The notes beneath the pieces were generated by a model. It saw only the letters and a list, made by a program, of their open reading frames with translations, was not told the DNA's origin and ran no database searches. From Hygrophila difformis (lineage: Eukaryota > Streptophyta > Magnoliopsida > Lamiales > Acanthaceae), in contig JAOANR010000011.1 of assembly GCA_030278955.1 (NCBI GenBank), forward strand, positions 33,794,403-33,858,402: DNA of 64,000 nt. The letters run 5' to 3'. Shown in pieces: positions 22,280 to 33,609 of this stretch. Numbering within the stretch: the stretch's first letter is position 1; each line of letters starts with the position of its first letter. A program made the position numbers and the translations under genes.

Positions 22280-23763
22280 ATTGTCGAGATGGTGACGTAA
22301 CGGGAAAAATTAAAAGACTTAATCCTTTTTATGTATTTATTTATTTATATCCTTAAATTATATTTTAAATTTACACCGTGCTTAAATTATTATTTATGAA
22401 TTTAAATGCATGTTCAAGTATACAAATTAAATTCTTATTGTTCTCAAAAATTTTTAAAAATTATGTTCTATCTTATTTTTAAATTATGCCTTTAATCATG
22501 CTATTTAATATGCCATGTTTTTTAAATTATGCCTATGCCTTGAATTCTCATTTTTTTTAAACTTAATTTGGCTATGAGAATATGTGTATTAAATTATTGT
22601 CTATTAATTAGTCGAATTACATGTTTTTGATATGCATGCTTAAAAATGAGTTTTTAATTATTAAAATTTTAAAACTCCTTTATTGCTACGTTAGTAATTA
22701 ACTTACTCAGTATTTTATATATTGATAAAACCTGTTGTTTCATTTTTCTTTACAGAGTATGGAGAGATGGCATGAGCATGCACGCATATTGGGGCTCGGG
22801 AACTAAATTAATAACTGTGAATGTTGCATTTTATTATACTTAAATTATTTACTGTGTGTTTGGCCATGTAGGCCGTATTTATATTTCCAATGCATTACAT
22901 ATATTTATATTTAATTATTATTTTTCCGCTGCAACTTATTATTAACTTCAAGTTATATACGATGGGCTGTTTACTTATTCAAATGTTTTAAACATTGAAA
23001 CCATAGCCTTGCATCTCTCTAGCAAGCTCGAAAAAGTCGTGTCTTACTAGGGAAGTGTGGCGGTGGCATCCCGGCCTGAGTTATCAAATTCGGGGTGTTA
23101 CAAGATGGTATCAGAGCCCCGAATATTTTAAAGCTACTATTGTTATCTTTAAACCATTATTTTAAACCTTGTATTATTTTTAAATTTATTATTTTTTTAA
23201 AACTACTAGTATTATTTTGAGCCCAAAAATTTTATTTACTTAGTGTAATATTTTAAGCCCAAAGATTAATTATTTTTTGTCCAATATTTAATTATTATGT
23301 TAAGCCCAATTATTTTGGCCCAATACCCTTGTTTTTACTTAAGCCCAAATAATTTATTTCTTTTGGCCCAATATAGTGGCTCAAACCTTTTACCCTTATT
23401 CTTTTAAAATCTATCCATGGAATAAATTTATTTTTAAAACCCATGGACAAATAAATGCATGCATAAATTAAATTTTTATTGGGGGGATTGCATATGCATA
23501 CATACATAATTGTACTAACTTTTTTTTATGTGAATTACCGGCGTTAGCCGTTAAGAAACACTCCTATATTAGAATTCGATATGACTTTGACTTAGGAGCG
23601 CTTGCTAAAGACTAACCTTGCCTTAATCCTAGATCTCGATCACTTATGCTTAGCGTGCTCCCATCTATTCTCTCTCTTCTTGCCATTCTATCATTTAGAC
23701 TTTCTTGACTGCTAACGTGCCTTAGATTAGAAACTCATCTTCGCATGCTTTCAAAACAGAAAA

Positions 23764-24338
23764 TGGCATCTAGAGGAAGACCTAGCAATCCACCCATCCC
23801 ACCCAACACCAACGAAGAGCTATGACAACCCGACATACCAGTACAAGACGTTAGTGCACCTAATCAAGGAGGGCAAGTAGCCTTCATACCCAAGAACTTA
23901 AGTGACCGCTTGAGAACTATAGAGGAAGCTTTGGTTGCCTTGGGAAATGCACTAATCAACCAAGGGAAGGGCAAGAGGAAACGGGACCACGGAACCGATA
24001 ATTACTCAGGTAGGAACCATATTCAGGGAGGCCCGAATAGACCACCTCAAGGCAACAGTGGAGGAAACAAGGGAATAGTCTTCAACCATGGTGACTATGC
24101 GCCACCATACCCAAAGTGTGGTAAACCACATTATGCGAGAGGATGCCCTAAACCTGGCGCGTGCTATTGATGCGGTCGACAGGGTCACCGACTGCGTGAA
24201 TGTCGGACTCGGATGGAGAACATTGACAAGCGGGAAGATTTGAATAGCCTGGATTTGGTGAACGCTCAGCAAGGAAATCAAGGAGGAACTGTAGAACGAT
24301 TGGATGACGACGATCGAGTCAAATTACCAGCTCAATGA
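23764..24338 (+). pseudogene. Residual gag with CCHC zinc knuckles in the LARD-like element
   Basis: Starts MASRGRPSNPPIPPN and is open apart from in-frame TGA codons at about 23824 and at 24168-24170. It ends with two knuckles: YPKCGKPHYARGC and CGRQGHRLREC, the second losing its first cysteine context to the stop. At about 190 codons it is far shorter than a normal Ty3 gag, and the capsid domain is absent. It confirms descent from a Ty3/gypsy element. Confidence 0.8.
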
Positions 24339-24745
24339 GAAGGGGGTCGAAGGTAACGATACCTGAACCTTCCCGAGAATAACGTATAGGAAGTTATAGG
24401 GACATAACTGAAGTCCTAAGAGGGAGAGGATGTAATACCCCGTAATAATGCATAGACATTTATTTTCGAGCCCGACCCGAATATTTTGTATCCCGAATAA
24501 ACAAATTCACATTGTTTTGAACTACGTAATGACTTGATCCCTTCACAGGGTACGTAGGCAAATTGGAAATCTCAATTCTAAAGTTCAGTCATAATTGAAA
24601 ACAAATTCAAATTGTTTTCTCATAATTCTTGATATAAGAAAAAGAAATGGATACAGGGAGTAGAAATGATGCGACTCTAGCTACTAGCTCGTGAGAAGCT
24701 AACACCCATCTTCGAGGACGGAGTTGATTCTTAAGGGGAGTAGAC

Positions 24746-27700
24746 TGTAATACCCGGGATTTTTATCGGTGTCCAAACGAATAAAATTTATTTCTTAATC
24801 CGATCAAGGCCGAAATATATTCGAGAAGAAGATAATTCATTATTGCTCGGAAATGAATTACCGATAAATTTAAAATGGAATAAAAGAGGGAAAGGAAGCC
24901 GAAGATATTCCATGTACCGAGCCTAAAGAAATGGAATTAAATTCAAGAGCGAAAAGAATTTTAATTCCAAGAACCCATGAAGTCGGAAATAATTTAATTA
25001 AATAAATTATTGCACGGGAGCTCAAAGGCGACGAATTCAAAGCCGATGAATCCAAAACCGACGGACTTAAGATTTCAAACATGAAATCAATTTAAGTTGG
25101 AATAAATTTAGGATAGGAATCGTAATCCGAGAATGACCCGGAAAAATCAAGCCCGAAAATGTAGGAGGATAGAGACCCGAAAGAGAGGAGAAAAGGCCCG
25201 ACGGGATCGTACGGCCCAGTCCGGATGCACGGCCCAGACCAGGCCGCGCGCCCTCCGCGCGGTATTGGGCAAACCCTGCGCCAACCCCGCGCCACTACAG
25301 AGGCAGCTGGCAACTTGCGCGATTTTGGCGATTTCTTGCCAAAATTTGCGACCCCGACTATGGAAACCTGATTTCAGTCGATAGAAGGGCCTTTAGGTCG
25401 AGATTGGATAATCCCTAACCCCATTTCTCAGCCACCAACAGCCTTTGTTCATCCCAAACCCTCCCACAACCAAAAACACAAAGTTCATACCTTCCGACGA
25501 CTTTCCGGCAACCAACGACGACCGAGGAAGTGTTTAGATCAAGGATTTCAGACCTTGAATCGTTTATAAGGATTATATTAGGTTCCTTTGTCGTTTATAA
25601 TCTCAAACAACATCTCTAACTTACGAATTTTGACTTACAAACACAAATCGGAGCCAAAGGAAGAAGAAATCGGGTTGAGGAGATCCGTTCGTAGCCATCC
25701 GTCGATTCCGAACGACCCGGAGACATCCTTTATCACACCCACTGTAAGTTGATACCTTTCATACCAATACGGGTGGCTTAGGGGCGTCCGAATTAGTGAC
25801 TTTATAACGAAACGTAAAAATCGAACCTAAAAACTCCAACTCGCGTGTTTTCTGAAATCCGTTTAAAACCCCTATTTAGAGAGTTCAAACCGAGAAACTC
25901 AAAACTAGAATTTTGATCCTAACACCTTAAGCTATGTTGTGTAAAAATTTCATAGATTTTCATCAACATTTACTACCTCAAATTGCGCCGAACATGAACT
26001 GTATTTTTAAAACATTTTTGAAAAAACTGACAACATGTATGTCCGAACTTGATGAGTATGTTTCTATGAATTCTAGTCCGAATTAATCTTTGCAATGTAA
26101 ACAAAAGTTGTAGATAATCATGTCTAGTATATTTCCACCAAATTTCAGAATTTTTGGAGTCCATTTGACATGTCAAAAAGTCAAAATTTTGAACTGTACC
26201 AAAACTGAATCCGGACAGCACACTGCCTGTGTAATAAACTCGATTTTTGACATGTTTTCTCACCTTATTTCGAAATCGTTAAAATGCGAAAGTTGTTCGT
26301 AGGGTGTTTTTGATATACTAAACAAATTTCAGATTTTTCGGACTTGAAATGAATTTTTAAATTAAAAAGGCGTAAACTGTGACGTCAAACGATTTTAAAT
26401 TGATGAGATTTTAAAATTTCGAAACAAACGATCGAAACCTTGAAATATGTTAAAGTTATATTTTCAAAAAAATCCCGTTACACTAAGTTGAAACGATATC
26501 GGATACTTAGGTAGTGGGTGAGTGCTCTGCAGGGTGCCCCTCTAGCCTTTTTCGGCGTGCCTATAATGGACGCAAGATACTTGAATGAAAAACTACGCCA
26601 AAACGGCATGAGATATATGGCCTACACTCTCGGGAGTATCCGTATGGGTTTCCCGAGGCTCCAGAGTGTTACTGGGTATGGCGGATACGGCTGCGGCCGC
26701 CGGACGACCGGCTACACAAGAAACTTACTAAAACGGCTGCGGCCGCCGGATTGCCGGCTAAACGAAACTTACTAAATTAGCTGAGGCCGCTGGATCGCCG
26801 GCTAAACGAAAATTACTAAATTGGCTGAGGCCGCCGGATCGCCGGCAAAATGAAACTTACTAAATTGGTTGAGGCCGCCGGATCGCCGACTAAATGACAC
26901 TTATTAAATTGGGTGCGGCTGCCGGATCGCTGGCTAAACAGAAACGAAACGGTTGCGGCCGCCGGATCGCCGGCTAAACTAAATATTGTCGAGATGGTGA
27001 CGTAACGGGAAAAATTAAAAGACTTAATCCTTTTTATGTATTTATTTATTTATTTATATCCTTAAATTATGTCTTAAATTTACACCGTGCTTAAATTATT
27101 ATTTATGAATTTAAATGCATGTTCAAGTATACAAATTAAATTCTTATTGTTCTCAAAATTTTTTAAAAATTATGTTCTATCTTATTTTTAAATTATGCCT
27201 TTAATCATGCTTTTTAATATGCCATGTTTTTTAAATTATGCCTATGCCTTGAATTCTCATTTTTTTTAAACTTAATTTGGCTATGAGAATATGTGTATTA
27301 AATTATTGTCTATTAATTAGTCGAATTACATGTTTTTGTTATGCATGCTTAAAAATGAGTTTTTAATTATTAAAATTTTAAAACTCCTTTATTGCTACAT
27401 TAGGAATTAACTTACTCAGTATTTTATATACTGATAAAACCCGTTGTTTCATTTTTATTTACAGAGTATGGAGAGATGGCATGAGCATGCACGCATATTG
27501 GGGCTCGGGAACTAAATTAATAACTGTGAATGTTGCATTTTATTAGACTTAAATTATTTACTGTGTGTTTGGCCATGTAGGCCGTATTTATATTTCCGCT
27601 GCATTACACATATTTATATTTAGATATTATTTTTCCGCTGCAACTTATTATTAACTTCAAGTTATATACGATGGACTGTTTACTTATTCAAATGTTTTAA

Positions 27701-27811
27701 ACACTGAAACCATAGCCTTGCATCTCTCTAGCAAGCTCGAAAAAATCGTGTCTTGCTAGGGAGGTGTGGCGGTGGCATCCCGGCCTGGGTTATCAAATCC
27801 GGGGTGTTACA
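24746..27811 (+). mobile_element. Right LTR of the LARD-like element
   Basis: 3066 bp, colinear with the left LTR and differing by scattered substitutions and a few small indels (for example an extra nine bases near 25322). It contains the second GC-rich ~45-bp tandem array (26690-26985). Short open frames within it occur at the same places in both LTRs and simply reflect the shared sequence. Confidence 0.93.
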
Positions 27812-27816
27812 AATAG

Positions 27817-28406
27817 TCTTGATTTCGGTCACTATGAAAGCATGCTAGGTCCTATGGGATACCCCGGGTGTAGACGTCATAGTTGAGCTACATGAGACAG
27901 AGAATCAGAGTTTTAACGGTTTGACATGCAATTTACTGCTTGAGTTATTATATTTAATTTTTGTCCCAATAGTATAAATTTATTTATTCAGCCGGTGTGC
28001 TGATAAATTATGTGTGCACTCTTTTCAGGATTTGACAATGTGGAGATGACTAGAAGCATGGGCACGGGCATGGGTATCAAATCTTTTGTGCAATATATAT
28101 ATATATGTTATATTATTAATTAGTTAACTATTGTTTTAAATTTTAATGTTATGTCAAATTACTTTGGGGGCGACGAGCCTTAGTCGTCATATTTTGCGAA
28201 CTCTGATATATTATATTTTGTAAATAATAAAGTTATTATTTTAAGCATGTATTAGCGATTTATTTAATTAGCCTTAGCGCCAATTAATTAAGTTATCCAG
28301 GGTCAGGCCTAAGCGAGCTTAATTAAGGGGCGTGGCGGTAACAACCCCTAGTTCCTAGTTGAGGCTTCCGCCGTGGAACTAAGAGTAGGAAAACGGGGGT
28401 GTTACA
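27817..28406 (+). mobile_element. 3' portion of the outer LTR
   Basis: Continues the LTR broken at 20041 and ends AACGGGGGTGTTACA at 28406. A primer site (tggtatcagag, 28410-28420) follows at normal spacing, so this is the 5' LTR of the element whose interior starts at 28407. It contains an (AT)n run near 28095 and a polyadenylation-like aataataaag near 28224. Confidence 0.75.
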
Positions 28407-28607
28407 AAGTGGTATCAGAGAGCCTGGTTGGAAGAAAAAAAAAGGAAAGAGGTTTTTGAAAGAAAAGTAAAGTTTTTATTTTCTTATCAAGTTTAAAAGA
28501 AAGACTTTTTGCATAATTGGGGGGACACAATGCACTGATATTAGACACAGTTCATGCAGTTATCATGTTTAATATTTGCAAATATTTATGATGATTTTGC
28601 TTGCTAG

Positions 28608-29160
28608 ATGGGAGATAACAATAGGATAGTCGAACTAGTTCCAGAGTTGGTTCGAGAATTAAAAAAAAACCAGCGAGCGAGAGCGGGCTAGAGCTGAGCA
28701 CCTTAGCACAAAGAATGACCAGTTAAGGAACCGACTAGCGTTAGAGGCTACAACACATATAAATCATGAACTAATACTCGAAAATCAGTACAAAGATGAA
28801 TATGGTAGAAGGGTCTTAGCTAAAGCAGAAAAAGAGGAACTAGATCACTTGTGTGCTGAGCGGGTGGAGGAGGTAGACGAACTGAAGGAGGAGCTGAAGG
28901 ATACCAAGGAGCACGTCAGCCTTCACCTGGATACCATAGGGCGCCTGAACAAGGAGATTGCGTATATGGGGAGAAAGGGGCATAAAGTTAAGAAGTTCTA
29001 TAGAGACCTTACTGTTGATCTCCGACGCCTCCCAGGATCATCCGCCCAGGGTGCACGTGCAGAAGAAAGTGATCCCGAGGAAGATGCTGTCTTCTTACGC
29101 GAGCGAACTCCCTCTCCAGAGTACCATCCTGCCAGCCCTCCTCGTGGTGCCCAGTACTAG
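28608..29160 (+). pseudogene. Coiled-coil gag-like ORF A of the outer element
   Basis: ATG at 28608 (MGDNNRIVELVPELVREL). A run of nine A near 28661 causes a frameshift, after which the frame is open to 29158 and strongly coiled coil (EVDELKEELKDTKEHV, LDTIGRLNKEIAYMG). Residues MGRKGHKVKKFYRD (about 28966-29007) line up with the zinc knuckle CGKKGHKVKNC of ORF B but have lost the cysteines. The C-terminus is Pro/Glu/Ser-rich (RERTPSPEYHPASPPRG). I infer a duplicated, degenerate gag of a non-autonomous element. Function unknown. Confidence 0.55.
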
Positions 29161-29629
29161 CTTATCGTTAGTTTACTAGTAGTAAAAGTTATAACTATTT
29201 AAAAACTTGGAAATTTTAAATGTTGTATCCATGTCGGCATTAAAAGTTATGACTATCTTATAACTTGAAAATTAACAAATGTTGTATTCTAACTCGGTAT
29301 TATGGAATAAAGTTTGCCTTATTATTATTATCTAGACTTTGAATAATTGGCTGTAAAAAAAAATAATAATAAATAAATAAATAAATAAAAATAAAGGGAG
29401 AGAAGAAGAAAAATATATATAAATAAATAAATAGTATTAATAGATAAAATAAAACAAAACAACATAGATAAATAAATAAAGATATTAAGGTTAGGAAGTC
29501 TGATAGAAACATATAGAAACATATGAATAGATGGTTTAAGATAGAGCCTTAGTTTTAGAATGCGAAACTTAGTACAAGTAGAATAATTTTAAGAATAATT
29601 ATCCGTATTACTTGTTCTATTTATTAAAA

Positions 29630-30048
29630 ATGTTACCCACAGTGAGAAGCTCTGAGGAAAAAGGGAAAGAAGTGATGGAAGACTGGAGCTCTATGCAAGA
29701 GGAGGTGCAGAACCTGAAAAGCAAACTACTCTTAGAAAGAGGCTATATTCGCTGGACTGAAGAGGAGATGTCCCGGAAAAATAAAGAGATAAGAGAATTG
29801 AAAATCATGGTTAAATATTTCGAGGGAATGTCAACTGAGCAGGAGATCCGCCTAGAGAACCTATGGATGCAGAACGATGTTCTCATCCAAGACAAGAGGA
29901 ATCCTGGAGGACACCCAATCCCAGCACGTTTTGCGGAGTGCGGCAAACGACAACCTGACATGGCGATGCCCCGAAAACGGGGAATGCTTCCGATGTGGGA
30001 AGAAGGGGCACAAGGTTAAGAACTGTCGTACAAGGGACATCCAGGACT
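29630..30048 (+). pseudogene. Coiled-coil gag-like ORF B with CCHC zinc knuckle (frameshifted)
   Basis: MLPTVRSSEEKGKEVMED at 29630, then heptad-rich sequence (MQEEVQNLKSKLLLERGY, EEEMSRKNKEIRELKIMV). Near 29960 the frame must shift to read a canonical knuckle, CFRCGKKGHKVKNC, ending at the TAG 30046-30048. The layout of a coiled coil followed by one CCHC knuckle fits a nucleic-acid-binding gag-type protein. No protease or RT follows in the same frame. Confidence 0.6.
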
Positions 30049-30092
30049 AGGAGTTCAATAAACCTTAAAATAGTATGATGATGCCTAATATG

Positions 30093-30182
30093 TAATAAGT
30101 TGTAAGACTTAGTATGACTTAGTCAGTCTCGGCAGGTTAATAAGTTGTAAGACTTAGTATGACTTAGTCAGTCTCGGCAAGT
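30093..30182. repeat. Tandem duplication, 2 x 45 bp
   Basis: Units 30093-30137 and 30138-30182, each starting taataagttgtaagac, nearly identical. They lie just after ORF B. Confidence 0.85.
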
Positions 30183-30329
30183 TATTAATATTTTGACTGA
30201 CAAATTTTGTATCGTATTTTTATTCAATAATGAATAAACTAGTATGGTGTGTTTATATTGATTTTCTAAGTGACTAACTAACTAACATATATCGACTAGG
30301 GCCGAAAGGGATAGCGCTAACGCTAAGAC

Positions 30330-32939
30330 AAGTATGCCCGATGACGACAACCGTCAGCGGCTAATAGAACAACTGTTAATCACCCCTGGAGCAGTAGTTC
30401 AGCAACAGGCGGAGAAAGGGGAAAGCCAGGGAGAAACCCAAGGAGATTTTATTGTAGCTGTTAATAAGTTTCAACCACCTTGATATGCTCGACAAGAAGA
30501 TTTAACCAAGTTGGAAGGTTGGATTGAGTCATTGGAGAAATTGCTCGAAGCAGTTGAGTGTCCAAATGAAAGAAATGTGGGAGTGGCTACTTTTTTCCTA
30601 ACTGGCATTGCAAACACTTGGTGGAGGTCACAAGAGAACCGCCAAGTAATTTGGAAGAGTTTCAGAAAAGCATGAGGGAACAGTTTTATCCACTTAGCCT
30701 CAAGAATGCCAAGTATGGAGAATTCATTTCTCTTCAACAGGGTAATCGGTCTGTTCAACAATACTATGCTAAGTTTACAGAACTCTTGAGATTCGCCCCC
30801 AGACTTGGTGGCAACTGAGCAAACTAAAGCCCAAAAATTTGAGCTTGGCTTGAATAACAACATAAGCAAGGCATTCAAAGGGAAGCAATTCACTAGCTTG
30901 CAAAAAGTTTATAATCGAGCTATGACAGTTAAGATGGTAGAAGGACACGAGCATAAAGGAGAAAGCTCCAAATCTGCACCACATGACAAGGGAAAGAGGA
31001 AAATTGAAGAGAGTAAGGATAATCATCCAAACCAAAGGACGAATTTCCCAATGAATAACTGGAATAGTATGGTGTTTCGCACCAATCGGAACGGGGAACC
31101 AATGCCAGCCCGTGCCGTCGCTGTAATAAGAAGCACACTATGCAATAGTGTCCTCAAGATGATGGATGTTATTGCTGTGGAATGAAGGGACTCAAGGCAG
31201 TGGACTGTCGCATAAGACTCGATCCTACCCGAATTCGAGCAGACTTACGAAAGGAGGATTATTGTCCCCAAGGACCCCGCATTGGGGGAAATAATCAAGG
31301 ACAACGACCTCCATTTCCCAACAATCAAAGGGCAGCTGGTAGAAACCCACAGAATACAGGTGGGCCAAATCGAGGAAGGTTGAACGTGGTAAACCAAACT
31401 GACATGCCGGGTGCTGGAGATGTGATCGAAGGTACTTTTGAAATTAAAGGGTATAAAGTGCGCATTCTGTTTGATTCTGGAGCCACATATTCGTTCATAT
31501 CTCATAGTAAATTGCCCGAGTTGGGACTCGATAACCCTCAGGAGACAACTCTAAGAATCTCGTTGCCCAACGGAACGATAGTTAGCTGCTCAAAGCATCA
31601 CGAAAAAGTTCCCATTCATATTTGTGACGTCGAGTTCCTTGCAAATCTAGTAGAATTTGAATTATGAGATTTTGATGTTATCCTAGGAATGGATTGGCTA
31701 ACGCGTTACCAAGCCAATATCAATTGTTCTCAGCAAAAGATAACAATTTATGGGGATAATAGGAAGCGTGTATCTTTCTATGCTGAGCCAAAGAAGCCAA
31801 CCATGAAGATTGTGTCAAGGGTGCAGTTAGCAACATTGGTGAGAAAAGGAAATCCCCTCTACCTTTGCTACCTTATGAACCTTCAAGCAGAAGAGATAGA
31901 CATAAACGATATCCCAGTAGTATGTGAATATCCTGATGTATTCCCAGATGATATTCTGGGAATGACACCCGAACGTGAGATAGAATTCACGATTGACTTG
32001 GTTCCGGGTGCCGAACCTGTATCAAAGGCTCCATACCGGATGGCACCAGCAGAGATGAACGACTTTCGGGAGCAACTTGAAGACCTTTTAGAAAAAGGAT
32101 ACATTCGGCCTAGTATATCTCCGTGGGGAGCACCTATACTATTTGCACGAAAGAAAGATGGAGGATTAAGACTCTGTATCGATTACAGAGGTCTCAACCA
32201 AGTAACCGTCAAGAATAAATATCCCTTGCTACAAATAGATGACTTATTTGATCAACTAAAGGGAGCAAAGGTGTTTTCAAAGATTGATCTAAGGTCTGGA
32301 TATCACCAGCTAAGGATAGCTAAAGAAGATATCCCAAAAACGGCACATTACGAGTTCACCGTGATGTCGTTTGGGCTGACCAACGCCCCAGCAGTATTCA
32401 TGAGTCTCATGAATAATGTTTTTCGAGAACTGTTGGATAAATGCGTGGTAATCTTCATTGATGACATATTGGTGTATTCCAAAGATAAGGAGAGGCATGA
32501 GCAACATCTACACCAAGTATTGCACTCTGAGGAATCACAAATTATATGCTAAATTGTCAAAATGTGATTTCTGGCTAGACAAGGTCGCATTTCTTGGTCA
32601 TATCGTCTCGACTGAAGGAATTTTAGTTGACCCGACCAAGGTATCCGCAGTAAAAGACTGGCATGTACCAACATCGTAAACAGAGATAAGGAGTTTTCTC
32701 GATCTAGCTGGCTATTACAGGTGATTTGTTAAGGATTTCTAAAAAATTGCACGCCCTTAACGTAGAATCTTAAGAAGGGATCAAAAGTGATATGGACACC
32801 TGAATGCGAAATTGCATTCCAAACTTTGAAAGAAAAGTTGACCACGGCACCAATACTAACCTTACCCACTGAAGATAGCGATTTTGAAGTTTATAGCGAC
32901 GCTTCCAAATTTGGCTTGGGATGCGTGCTAATGCAATAC
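30330..32939 (+). pseudogene. Ty3/gypsy gag-pol remnant (gag, knuckle, protease, RT, start of RNase H)
   Basis: Broken frames give, in order: the gag capsid region (about 30480-30830, WIESLEKLLEAVECPNERN, TGIANTWWRSQE, REQFYPLSLKNAKYGEFI); a knuckle CYCCGMKGLKAVDC (about 31170); protease (31440-31670, FDSGATYSFIS then VILGMDWL at 31680); and RT (31960-32690, [33 protein letters not shown], catalytic [10 protein letters not shown] at 32452-32481). The RNase H start (YSDASKFGLGCVLMQ) is at about 32892-32937. Stops or shifts occur at about 30481, 30818, 31185, 31665, near 32520 and after 32676. Integrase is missing, since an LTR piece follows directly at 32940. The RT is of the Del/Tekay-like chromovirus type (inference). 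Confidence 0.9.
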
Positions 32940-33240
32940 TGATTTGGGCTGGTAGCCCTGTTTTGATATATTGGCAGGTTACCTGATGTTGAATTGTGAG
33001 GCTAGTAACCTGAATGATTTTATTGGGATTATTATTTAGTCATTATACGAGAATTATATGAGCCTGTGTGTTTTTTTTAAATTTATTTCAGCTTTCGCAT
33101 TAAACTGGATTAATCGGATGATCACTTTAGGTTTACTCAGCCTTGTATTAGCTGTTTTAAATTAGCTAGTCACTAGTTTAGAATAGTTAGTACGACGGTA
33201 TTTCTTGCGAAAATCATGTTTAAATTTTCGGGGAGTTACA
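32940..33240 (+). mobile_element. Ty3/gypsy LTR 3' fragment
   Basis: Matches 13630-13930 along its length (gggctggtagccctg, ggattaatcggatgatcac, cttgcgaaaatcatgttt) and ends tttcggggagttaca at 33240. It is fused directly to the RNase H remnant, so integrase and the LTR's 5' part were deleted. Confidence 0.85.
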
Positions 33241-33578
33241 CTCTTTTAATTAATAATTATATTAACTTTAATATAACAAAATAAAATAATTATCTGAAAA
33301 TTACCTGTAAGTTAGGCCCCTTTTCAATGGATATAAATACTTTTTTATGTTTAGTGTCTAAATTGATACTATTTCTAAAATTATGAACCGCACTCTATCT
33401 ATATCTATATCTATATGAACATATAATCTTAAATAGTCTGACACACACATTGCTTCCCTCCGAAATTTTTCACTCTCACAAAAATCCTTTCTCGGAACAC
33501 TCTCTCATACATTAATTTATTTACGAAAACACATTAAATTAAATGAAAAAGAATATCAGTAAATGGGTCCAACAATCT
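33241..33578. other. AT-rich intergenic DNA
   Basis: Nothing coding. A (ctatat)n-like run sits near 33395-33416. Confidence 0.4.
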
Positions 33579-33588
33579 CTATAAATAG
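33579..33588 (+). promoter_or_regulatory. TATA box of the putative gene at 33.6-40.3 kb
   Basis: ctataaatag in a context followed by a C/T-rich leader (catttctctcctcttccg), typical of a plant pol II start. Confidence 0.45.
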
Positions 33589-33609
33589 GGCCATATTATA
33601 AACATATCT

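Larger units (their letters stand above)
20042..27811 (+). mobile_element. Complete non-autonomous LTR retrotransposon (LARD-like), 7.77 kb
   Basis: Two long LTRs, 20042-23102 (3061 bp) and 24746-27811 (3066 bp), align almost base for base. Both begin TGTAATACCCGGGATTTTTA and end CGGGGTGTTACA. A 5-bp target duplication AATAG flanks the element (20037-20041 and 27812-27816). The tRNA-Met primer site tggtatcagagc is at 23106-23117 and the purine tract ttaaggggagtagac ends at 24745. The interior is only 1643 bp and holds a broken gag fragment with no protease, RT or integrase. It must be mobilised by a partner element; the matching LTR ends and primer site point to a chromovirus-like Ty3 helper (inference). 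Confidence 0.95.
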
